Assembly (NCBI RefSeq): GCF_001680005.1
Contig: NC_033567.1
Span: 4,526,001 to 4,590,000, forward strand
Length of the DNA: 64,000 nt
Reading direction: 5' to 3'
DNA from: Plasmodium coatneyi
Lineage: Eukaryota; Apicomplexa; Aconoidasida; Haemosporida; Plasmodiidae
The notes beneath the pieces are model-generated. The model was not told the DNA's origin. It did no database searches and saw only the letters and a program-made list of their open reading frames with translations. Numbering within the stretch: the first letter of the stretch is position 1; each line of letters opens with the position of its first letter. Shown here one piece after another: positions 1-9,900 of this stretch. The translations under genes and the position numbers were made by a program.

Positions 1-311
1 TTCACCTCTGCTTTGAAGTTGTACTTTTCCACCGGAGAACTCTCTGACGACATGTCCTCTCTAATTGTCTTCACGTCATCATTAAAGCTGTTTAATGCGT
101 TTTCCTTAAGTCCCTTTTTTTTAAAAAGCGTTTTATTTATCCTATTATCTATGTTGTACCTACTGGCATTTTTGTAATTCAATATGTAGTTTAATTTTTC
201 TGCATTTCGAGCTGTATTATAAGCTTGTGTTACGTCATTTTGTTTCAGGAGGGCAGCAAAAAGGAGGCACAGCACTAGTTTTATTTTGTTCGCGACACGA
301 GCATTTTGCAT
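1..311 (-). CDS. Apicoplast-type HSP90 chaperone, 5' end (partial)
   Basis: This is the N-terminal 103 residues of a gene that leaves the window on the left. The start ATG (309-311, minus) has an in-frame TGA two codons upstream. The protein opens with a hydrophobic signal peptide (about residues 9-24, IKLVLCLLFAALL). A basic, Asn/Lys-rich stretch (about 30-75) follows and looks like an apicoplast transit peptide. It ends on EKYNFKAEV, which matches the start of the HSP90 ATPase domain, where E-x-F-x-A-E-V precedes the first helix. HSP90 is an ATP-driven chaperone dimer. A signal plus transit leader points to the apicoplast. GRP94 of the ER is the alternative, but GRP94 lacks the long basic leader. 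Only the N-terminus is visible, so no catalytic residue can be checked. Confidence 0.75.
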   Translation of the reverse strand, partial: MQNARVANKIKLVLCLLFAALLKQNDVTQAYNTARNAEKLNYILNYKNASRYNIDNRINKTLFKKKGLKENALNSFNDDVKTIREDMSSESSPVEKYNFKAEV

Positions 312-1497
312 TTTTCACAGCTTCACGTTTTGTTTTTCTGTGCAGGGAAAACGTGTTGAGGTGAAAGCGTCCTATACTTTTACACTACACCAGCTTTTGC
401 CCCCCGCACGAAAGGTGTGACCATGTAAAAACATGTATGCACGTGCGTATAGGCAAATATGGTTACGCGAAGGAAGCAAAATTTAGAAGCAGTTCCTCAT
501 TAGCAGCCTTTGCAAGATTTTACACATGTTTTTTCGTGACACAAATGTTCTGCTGCAATCGTGTTGTGGGTTAAGGGTTAAAAATGGGCAGGTATGAGAA
601 CTACTGACAAGTTTCACGTTCTGTTTTTTTATTATCCCTATTTGGAAAGCGTTTTTTTGGCAGCATTAAATTCTTCTTGACCTTTCCGCAGGTGTAAACA
701 TTTTATTAATTCTTCTAATTTTTCTAATTTTGTTATTTTTGCTATTTTTGTTAATTTTTCCTATTTGCTTATTTTTTTTTGTGCTATACATAACGTTCCA
801 CATGAGGCGCTTTTTCGAATCCGCGTCGCATGGGCGGAGGCTTTTTAACGCCTTTTTTTTTTTTTTTTTTTTTTTTCCTTTCCTCGGTTAATGCGAAAGG
901 TATTTAATTGAATACCTTTTTTTTGGAATAATGGTCTGCTCATAAAAGAAAATTAGAATTAACAAACTTGACAAATGACTGGCCCCAAGTGACGCCAATT
1001 TTGTCATACAAATGCATGCTTGCGGGGATTTCCAACAGGGACAGAGAAAAAAAATAAAGAAAAAGTAAACCAAGTTAACATGCAAATTAAAACATACGTA
1101 GGAAATGAATATATAAATGTATGCATATACGAATGTAAACAGGAGAATAGAAACAGGAAGGGGAAAGTACCGTAAGGGAAGCTTTTGGTCAAAGTTTCTG
1201 AAAATGAGCAAGGAGACCGCGCAAAATTAATAGCCCTATGGACAACTGATGAGAAAATTGCACAAATGCATTCTTTCTTTTTTTTTTGGAGACGTCCCTC
1301 TGTTCCTTTAAAAAGGGAAGCACGTTTCCATGAGGACCCCCAGTTTGTTCGGAACCTACGAAACATAGTAGAACAAATTGTTTGTGTTTGCACATAAGTG
1401 CAACCGTGAATGTACGTGCAGCGAATAGGAACTGGGCGATAAGCACAGGAGAAGTGGTAAGAAACGTGCCAGTAACGCGGCAGTAACGGGGGAAAAA
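312..1497. promoter_or_regulatory. Divergent intergenic region (HSP90 / RNF113)
   Basis: This 1.19 kb gap separates two genes transcribed away from each other, so it should hold both promoters and 5' UTRs. It contains a run of 24 T at 853-876 and several shorter T tracts (630-780). No gene-like ORF with homology was seen. Small ORFs at 888-1446 are low-complexity and overlap on both strands. Confidence 0.6.
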
Positions 1498-2715
1498 ATG
1501 TTTAGGAAGAGAACCATAAGTAATTTAAAACATCGAAAAAAAACGGAGGACATAAAAAATGAAGAAGAAAATAGCAGTGAAGAAAAAAAAGCCAAAAGGG
1601 AGGAAAACCCAAATGATGAAACGCTAGATAGCATTAGTGATAAAGACAGGCATATTAAAAAAGGCGATCTACACGAAAGAAAAGGCAGCAATGATAATGA
1701 TGATGATGACGATGTGGTGTGTAAATTTCTGTTCAAGAAAAAATTAAAAAAGATGAATGAGGAAAATAATTTGCATTTAAAAAGAAAACACAAACAGATG
1801 ATACAATCAAAAAGTGAAGACGTTAAAGAGCATAACATAACAGAGGATCGGGTGTACAAAGGAGATTTCAGCGTTTCGAAAAATTATGGCTCGTACGATA
1901 TAGACGAAGACTCAAAGAATGACTATAGGGCCAGAATGGAAAGAAACATCGAAATAGGAGAAGAAATACTAAAAGGGAATTTAAAGGACAATGTTTATAG
2001 AGGAAAGGATGCTCATGAAAAAGCTCTGATGATTAGCAAAGATAGCTTGGCCAAAAATAAATACACAGGATTGTACGGCCCGGTACGAAATAGCGGAGCG
2101 AATGTGAGAGTCACTCTGAGGATTGACTATGAACCGTGCATATGTAAGGACTACAAAGAAACGGGTTATTGCGGATTTGGGGATACGTGCATTTTTTTAC
2201 ACGACAGAAGTGACTACAAAAGTGGGTGGAAAATTGAACAGGAGTATGAGGAAAAGCGAAAGCGAAATGAAGCTCTCCGAAAGGAAAAGTTAGAAAAATG
2301 GAACGAAAAAATGTTGCGAAAGTTAAAGAAGAAGGAGGAAATGTTGGGCAACTGCGAAGATGGGGACGATGGGGAACACGGGAAATGTGCACATATTGAA
2401 GGGGAGAATAATAGGGGGGATGAATCCCCAGACTTATCCGCTGTTTCTTCCTGCACAGAAAAGGAAAACTCTGACAGCGACTCCAGTGATGGCGAAAATA
2501 ATCTCCCATTTGCTTGCATAAAATGCAAAAAGAAATGGAAACTCGAAATGAATCCAAGTGTCACTGAATGTTTGCATTATTTCTGTGAAAAGTGTTTCAT
2601 TGAAATGTTTCAGAAAAATAAAAAATGTTTCAAATGTGGATTGCAGTTAAATGGAATTATGAATGTGGCCCATAACATTGTCGACATTCTGAATAAGAGA
2701 AAGTTTGCCAAATAA
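1498..2715 (+). CDS. CCCH and RING zinc-finger splicing factor, RNF113/Cwc24 family
   Basis: This is a 405-residue single-exon protein. Residues 1-120 are a charged Lys/Glu/Asp leader. A conserved block then runs from the GxYDIDED region through YRG...GLYGPV into a CCCH finger (C216-x8-C225-x5-C231-x3-H235), followed by the family signature DYKSGW. A C3HC4 RING follows (C340, C343, C358, H360, C363, C366, C377, C380). This order, including the DYKETGYCGFG motif, is diagnostic of RNF113A/Cwc24. That protein joins the activated spliceosome before the first splicing step and guards the 5' splice site; the RING may give E3 ubiquitin ligase activity. The C-terminus stops soon after the RING, as in other members. 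It is presumably nuclear. The start ATG at 1498 is preceded by an A-rich context. Confidence 0.92.
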   Translation: MFRKRTISNLKHRKKTEDIKNEEENSSEEKKAKREENPNDETLDSISDKDRHIKKGDLHERKGSNDNDDDDDVVCKFLFKKKLKKMNEENNLHLKRKHKQMIQSKSEDVKEHNITEDRVYKGDFSVSKNYGSYDIDEDSKNDYRARMERNIEIGEEILKGNLKDNVYRGKDAHEKALMISKDSLAKNKYTGLYGPVRNSGANVRVTLRIDYEPCICKDYKETGYCGFGDTCIFLHDRSDYKSGWKIEQEYEEKRKRNEALRKEKLEKWNEKMLRKLKKKEEMLGNCEDGDDGEHGKCAHIEGENNRGDESPDLSAVSSCTEKENSDSDSSDGENNLPFACIKCKKKWKLEMNPSVTECLHYFCEKCFIEMFQKNKKCFKCGLQLNGIMNVAHNIVDILNKRKFAK

Positions 2716-4714
2716 AATTAACTCTTTTTTTTTTTTTTTGAGCAGACCATTTTACGCAGTTCAATATTTGTTTCCCCTTTTAGTGGTCTCTCTATTAAAG
2801 CAGTTATTCGAGTCATCGATTAAAGGGAAGATAAACGAGAAGGCCTATCTGTTCATGTGCATACGTTTTGACACATGAATAACCCACTCCAGTTTTATTC
2901 CCTCCCCCCCAGAAAACCGCTTATACGAGATGGAGTCCTTTTTGCGCCTGGCTACGCAGTGGGGCCACTCAGGGCAGTCACTTTATCGTTACTGTATCGC
3001 GATTATATCACTATTTGATCATTTTACCATTTTACCGTTTTACCATTTTACCATCTTACTTTTATTGAATTGCTCTTTCGCAGTTTAAGTTTTTTTTTTT
3101 TTTTGGTGGCCTAAATATATTTTTTTCTTTGCTCCTCTGCATTATTAGCATAATTGTCCACGCAGACATCAACACACAAAATATGTGTTTATTTTTTCCG
3201 TTACACCAACTGCACTATTTTAACAACCCTGTGTTTAGTGCTTGTCATCACAATTTTGTTTCACAAACATTGTTTGATTTTAACACATATGTGTCAAAGT
3301 GACGTATATGTAAGCTTCCTTTTTTTTAGTTATAAAGCAGTATTAAACACGTTTTATTTTGTTGACCACATGGAAATTGCCTACTTGCGACTTGTGGGAA
3401 AAAAATTTCCAGTAACGGGTAATTTCACACTCCTTTTTTTGTTAGTTCTCAATTGGAAGAGATGGTAAATGGGGACGTGGGAATATGTACGCATGAAAGT
3501 GAACATAACGTGGCACAGCATAGTGTAGCATATAGCAGTCGTGTCGATTTTGCATATCCAACACGCATATGATATGGGTTAAAGAGGTATGCACTGATTA
3601 TTGTGCGTATGTAGGAAATTGTGTATATATGGAAAAACGTGATTTTTTATTTTACATTTTTTAATCGCGCGCGCGTAGTACTACTTCTTCCCTTCTGTTA
3701 AAAGAAATAAATTTAATTATAATCAAAGCATGCAGTGTATGTTGTGTACTTAAAAAAATCCACATTCAAACGATTATATTTTATTTTTACAAATTATTTT
3801 TTTTTTTTTTTCCAATATTGGAAAAGAAAAAAAAAAATGGTATTCAGAGTTAATAACAACATGCATAAGTACGAATAAGTGTGAGTTTATCACATTTTAT
3901 AAGAAAAAAAAAAAAAAAGGAAATGCATATAAAAGCACGCTTTATGATATAACTACGCACACGTTGAGGCATTACGTATATTAGGATGACGAGTTTAACC
4001 CCCTATGAATATCTATTTTTTTTTCTTTTTTTTTGCTCCATTTCGTCATGTGATTAATGATAAATGAAACGCACAGTGCTATAGATCGTCAGTCCCATTG
4101 TATCAGTCCATTTCGAGTGATTTGTTTTTGTTTTTCAAACGTGTGATTTCCGTGTTGAGGAGTAAACTTTCGTACGTACATGCGTACGCCTGTGCGTAAG
4201 TACGTATATATGTGCACATGTGTATGCAACGCGTTAATCCCTTTTTTTTTTTTTTATCAAACCCCAACACGTATGTACACTCAAATGTGAACATTTCACG
4301 TTTGCCATGTGCCCCTGTAAATTTATGCACACGATAGACAAAATAAAAACGGATTTTTCTTTGCTGTGTACTTGTACCATCTGTAGTGTGCATAGCCCAT
4401 TTATGAATAGGAAAAGATTTACAAATATTGCAAGAGTGATTAAGTAGTATACGGGCAAACTCATCGGAAGAATAAGGGGATGCTCCTTTGTATACGCATT
4501 CTCCAAGTAAACAAAGTAGGAAAAAAGAACTGAATCTAGAGGGGGAGAAGGTGATCTGCAAAGGAAAGCTGTGCAGGAGAGCGGCTAAGAAGAAGCGGCA
4601 CTAAGAATCGCCACGAAGAACGGCAACGCGCAGACAAACCGCAGAAGTGATCAGCCAAAACAATGGCCACGCAGAAACAAACAAAAATATGACTCTAACA
4701 GGAAGGAGACAATT
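2716..4714. other. Intergenic region, no gene recognised
   Basis: This 2.0 kb stretch lies between two co-directional genes. It holds poly(T) and poly(A) tracts (for example near 2728, 3093, 3800 and 3904), alternating purine-pyrimidine stretches such as GTACGTATATATGTGCACATG near 4200, and one short tandem repeat listed separately. Open frames at 3154-3468 and 4103-4561 have no recognisable domain and biased composition. The promoter of the dephospho-CoA kinase gene should lie in the right half. Confidence 0.5.
3021..3059. repeat. 8-bp tandem repeat ATTTTACC, about 4.9 copies
   Basis: Four near-exact units of ATTTTACC lie head to tail (3021-3052, third unit GTTTTACC), followed by a diverged ATCTTAC. 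This is a non-coding microsatellite-like repeat. Confidence 0.9.
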
Positions 4715-5945
4715 ATGTTTTTAACATTCCTTTTGATCAAATGCATTCCATGCTTTCTGGCACTAGGTTCAATTCCTGTTGGGTTTATAAATAGAAAAAA
4801 CAAATTCAAGAAAATAGAAAATCACAAGTATGCCCTGGTCAGCACAATAGTTATGAACAGCTTCTTAATTTATATGAATAAGTTTTTCGGTCTATTAGGG
4901 ATATTTAATTTTTTTTTGGGAAACTATCTATGTTTAATCGGTATAACAGGTGGGATTGCAGTGGGAAAATCAACATTCTGTAATTTTCTAAAAAAAAAAG
5001 ACGTGGTTGTCATTAATGCAGACGAAATAACAAACCAGATATACAAAAAAGGATCAAGATGTTACAAAAAGATTTTGAAGCATTTTGGAGAGCAAATCCT
5101 GAACAATGACAAGACTATAAACAGAACCTTGCTACGAAAAATTGTCTTCAACAATGAGGAAAATGTTAAGTATATCAATAAAATCACCCACACGTATATA
5201 ATAATGCAGATAATTAAGGAATGCTTAAAGTATAAATTTTTGTACTTTAAATATAATGTAGCGATAGAGGCGCCTCTCTTAATTGAAACGAAGTTATATT
5301 TATTGACAAGCCCCGTTATACTTCTCAAATCGTCAGTAAAGAATCAGATAACGCGTATATTATCTCGAGACAAAAACTGCACGTACGACACGGCAATGAG
5401 CATAATCAGGTAAGGGTTGCAAAAGGGGCTAGCTTTTTTAGTCCCTCCGACTTGGCCCGGTGCACTATTTAACGCGTATAAGGGGGTCTACATGTAATAA
5501 ATGTGTATGTGCCTATTTTTGCACCTGTTTCTCCGTTTTATGGGTCAATGTGATAATACGCTGATACGCTGCTGCATGGATGCACTGGTATAAATGCCTT
5601 TTCTCCCAAATTGATGCGCGGCCAAAATGTTTGTTCACGTGTGTTGCACGTCGCACTGCCCCCTTTTGCTTAATAAACACGGGGAAGTATACGCCTCAAC
5701 GTATGCTTGCTTACGTGCAACCCGTTCGTGTGTGCGTGCGTGTGTACGTATTTACCGGAATCCTCAATTCGGTGAATTCATGGAAACGCTTTTATTTCCC
5801 CCCTCTTTTCCGCAGAAACCAATTACCAACGGATGAGAAAATAAAGTACGCGGACATTATCATAAACAACGACGGGGATTTGCTAGACCTGCAGATGAAA
5901 TGCGACGTGGTCTATAACAAATACTTAAGGAGTTTTTTCTTCTAA
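4715..5945 (+). CDS. Dephospho-CoA kinase (two exons)
   Basis: Exons are 4715-5409 and 5816-5945, coding for 274 residues. The enzyme phosphorylates the 3'-hydroxyl of dephospho-CoA with ATP, the last step of CoA synthesis. The P-loop is GGIAVGKST (residues 79-87) after a hydrophobic strand, followed by the family pattern VINADEITNQIY and a C-terminal RNQLPTDEK...ADIIINNDGD block. The donor AG|GTAAGG and acceptor GCAG|AA join phase 2 and restore the arginine of the conserved RNQ segment, so the splice is well supported. The intron of 406 bases is long for this genus. Bacterial enzymes begin near the P-loop. Here about 70 extra residues include hydrophobic segments (1-25 and 40-75), which suggests a membrane anchor or organelle leader. 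Confidence 0.9.
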
Positions 5946-6940
5946 TTCGTGCACCTTCTGTACGTAGGAAAGCATAACAGTTTGTCTGCACGAGAAGATG
6001 CAGACGAAAGTGTGAACTCTCATTTTTCGTCCAAAAATGTAGAGAATATTTTTTTCCCTTCAGTGCGTACATATGGTACATTTGTATATGCCCTTATGTA
6101 CATACGCACGTATGTATGCGTATAAGCTGCGTAAATGCATAATTTGCATTCACGACTGAATTGTAAAAATAACTGATTTGAGACCCCATTTTTATTTACC
6201 CATTTTTTGCTATACTTTAATTCCTATTCGTTTTTTACTTCGTATTGGATTTTAATTTTAAAATTATGTAATGAATTTTTCTTTTTCTTTTTTTTTGTGT
6301 AATTTTTTAACTCATATCACAATGTTGAAGTTTTGTTACTACTAAATTTTTTTTTTCCTTACGAATATTCAACATTTCCCCAAAATTGTTACTTCTTCAG
6401 TAAACTATTTTTACTTTTTCGCAATTTGTGTAAACCCCTAAATGTAAGAAAAAATATTATGTTAGCACCACGGACCGGTCCTGATGTAATTCCCCGAATG
6501 TGTAAAAAAGCCGCAGGACTTAACATTCCTTTTTAAGTATATAAAGTTATTTACCGGAAAAAAAAAAAAAAAAAAGTCCACTAAAAAAGAAGATTAAAAG
6601 GGATAAAAAAAAGAAAAAATACACCATGTGGGCTTTTAAATATAACAAAAGGGAACAAATCGGCATAATGTCAAACAAGGAAAAAAGCAGGAAATTAAAA
6701 AAGTAAGGGAGTAGGCACAACTGTGGGAAGCCCGAGCTTTTGAACGTTTATGAGCAAGCTCCCAGTGTCACTAAAAACAACAAATCTTTTTCATAATGTC
6801 ACTCTTAAGTCGCATTTATGTACCTTCGTACATGTGCACATGTAAACATATTCCCACATAAAAGCATAGTTACCTGCGTGCATGTGCGCGTTTACTTATT
6901 CCCGTCCCAACCCTGCCTGCAAATTACACCTGAAGCGAAG
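5946..6940. promoter_or_regulatory. Intergenic / upstream region of GCP4
   Basis: This 1.0 kb stretch lies between the dephospho-CoA kinase stop and the chosen GCP4 start. It contains alternating sequence such as GTACATACGCACGTATGTATG near 6097, T-rich blocks (6250-6360) and an A-run at 6557-6574. An in-frame ATG at 6818 would extend the GCP4 product by 41 residues without homology. No separate gene was seen. Confidence 0.5.
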
Positions 6941-9900
6941 ATGATCCACGAGATCATACTTAGCCTTATAGGGCAAACGGGGGACATCATAATTTTAGCG
7001 GATAAAAGGAGAAATAAAACGAAAAAGGAAAGTAACTTAAATATAGATGAATACTGCTTTGAAGTAAATAACAACATTCACATTTTTCTAAACTCAGAAA
7101 TAAAAATAATCAACGACATTGTACAGTTGGGTTACTACTTTTACGTGATGAATATCTTCTGCTTGTTGGTTAAAAAGAACACAATTTATAAAAACCTAAC
7201 GCACGTACACAAATTTAACAAGTTACATGAAGAGAGAAAAGGAAGGAAGGGGAAAGGTGGCACGAGAGAAAGGCTGCAAAGAGATGAAGACATCTCCAGC
7301 AGTGAAAGTTCCTCGTGGAATAGTTCCTCATATGAGTCATCTTCTGAGAACGAATCGGAAGACAGTAATAATTTGAACAATTCTGACCAGAAAAGACGAT
7401 ACGAAAAAAAAAAACAAATAGATAACTACTTTGGTGTAATTTTAAAAAACATCAAAAGCTTAAATAGTGTAAGTCCGTATGGATATTATGCAAATGGTAT
7501 ATCCAACGAAATAAGTAAATTCATGAGGAGGTACATGAAAAAAATTAGCCAAATAGAGGAATACATAAATAACAACAGCAACACCCCATTAACACAAATT
7601 TTAACCATGTTAGAAAAAAAGAGAGAAGAAATTATCATAATTATAAACATTATAAAAAATTATCTAGAATTTCAAAAAAAGGAAGAACAAAATGTACTGG
7701 AAGGAGAAAATAGAAACAAAACGAAAGAAATTATGGACTACTTGTACGAAAATTGTTTGAACGGCAATTCACGAGTTAAGGGTATATATCACAGATATTT
7801 CAAAAATTTGGGCAAAATCTTACTCCATCAGATTTTTTCCTGGATACTTTATGGTCAGCTGCTAGATCCTTATTACGAATTTTTTATACAAAAAAGGCAA
7901 TTCATCTACTCTGATGATAAGAAGATTTTTCTCTCCCCCGAGGAGTTGTACGAAAATTTAACATTAACAAATGTCCAAAGCTTAAATTTTGAATGGAATT
8001 ACTTATTCTTTCAATCCGTTTCAAATTTGCCTGAATGCTGCCTAGACAAGGTGGTTGGTCGTAAAATCCTTTTCATAGGGAAGTCAATTCGCATACTAAT
8101 TAGGAGCAATAAATGGAACACCAGCGATATTGTGAAGCTGTTCTCGATCACCAAAATTTTGTCTAAAGCGTTTGATCAAGCGTCTCCAGCTTCGGGGTAT
8201 GAAAAAGTTGCAAATTTGGAGCAAGTGACCAGTCCGAAGGAGTCTTACAACGGTGTAGGAAGCGAATGCCAGATGAATAGGACAAGCGGTGTAAATACTA
8301 ATAAGGGTGAATCTACCTCCAACGCGAACCACTACTTACATTCTCTAAACATTTCCAGCTCGGACAGCTCTGATAACTCCTCCGATGAATCTTCCTCGGA
8401 ACGTAATAAAGATGAAACGATAAATTTGTACTGTAAAGAAATATTCGACATTACTATAGAAAAGATAAGAAGCATCATAGCATACAAGTTGTGGAAGTAC
8501 ATAGTGAAGGACATAAACTTGATTAAAATTTTCGACCTGTTTAGGGATATTTATTTATTGAACAATGGAGACTTTTATGATTATTTTTTGGAGAAATCCT
8601 GGTCTCTCATGCATACCCCACCAAATTCGAAAAATGAAATTCTGCTGAAAGTGCTGGCATGGAAAAACTCATCCCTGTCAGTAGAAGAGTACTGCAAAGC
8701 CAAGTATGAAAATAGGAGGGACAAATTAGTTCTGGAGAAATATGAAGATGACGTACTATTTGGAGAGGAAAATGGCGACTTAAACGAGTCCACCTTTTTT
8801 AATAGCACAAATGGATACCATTTTGACAGTGACAACTCGGAAAATATTATTTCGAAATATTTCTACCCAAGAATATCTTACAAAAAATTCTCGTACGATT
8901 CTTTCGAAAGAGAAAAGTATGAAAACTTGGTACTAGGTGGCATGTGCTACATGTATGATAAGAAGATCGTTCTAAATGATTTCTACAAAGGTATACAAAC
9001 CTTGAGCAAGAAAAACTACTACGATTATGATAACGTGTTCAGTGTGTGCGTGAACAATTATAGACAACAGATCCTGAGGGGCTTCAAACACGGCTTTGAT
9101 TTTTCTGTAAATTTTAACAATTTTTTCGATAACAAATTTGCCGACATAGGTAGTAATAATGGGACAAACGTGAAGGGGTGTGCTGTGAGTGGCAATGCTA
9201 AGCAACATTTTGCAGATGATAAATTTCTGGTCGGCTGCTGCTTCGCCTTGGTTATCCACTCAATGAAAAACCCGTTGCTTTACAAAACGGACGTGCTGCA
9301 GAGCTCCTTGGGATACTGGGGGTCTCTGGGGGATTGTCTTTCTGTTGAAATAAAAGTAAAATTTTACCAAAAGGAGAATAACACACAGGAGGATGCATCA
9401 ACCGAACAGCAAACAGGTAACCCTGTTCAGTACGGGGACAACCACAGCAATGTCCTACTGGGCGATGTCGAAGTGGAGGTCTCTCTCTACATAGGGGGGA
9501 AAGGCATATCCTCCTTTGTCCACAACAGTAATAGCTACACCGTGGACTACGCCAGGGAGTCCATTCTGAACAACAAACTTTGGGCAGACAATGTAAACCA
9601 CGAAAAGAAAAGGCTGTACGAAGATATGGAAAACGATGAAGGTTACTTACGAAAGAGGAATGCCAACAGTGCAGATGTATCAAATCAGGATGACCTGATG
9701 AGTGATCATATGGAAGGAAATTACGACAAAGCTATAAAACAACCCGTGCTGAAAATACAGAGTAATAAACAGACATTTTATAATATAAATAAAAACACGT
9801 TAACAAAATTCCGCGTGCGAATTAACTGCCTGAAGCATTCGTTCAGTGTGTACATACAAAAACTGGATGAATACAACCTCCAGCTGAATAACCCGAAAAA

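Noticed and set aside
568..580. GGGTTAAGGGTTA, resembling telomere or interstitial telomeric repeat units
   Set aside because: Only two units, and the sequence GGGTTAA is not the Plasmodium GGGTTYA repeat.
3154..3468. Hydrophobic 104-codon frame between RNF113 and the dephospho-CoA kinase gene
   Set aside because: No domain, T-rich composition and no splice partners; likely chance.
5580..5815. Open frame continuing upstream of the second dephospho-CoA kinase exon
   Set aside because: It lies inside the intron; the AG|GTAAGG to GCAG|AA splice gives an exact family match, so the openness is accidental.
6818..6940. Upstream in-frame ATG extending GCP4 by 41 residues
   Set aside because: Family homology begins exactly at MIHE (6941); the extension is composed of repetitive UTR-like sequence.
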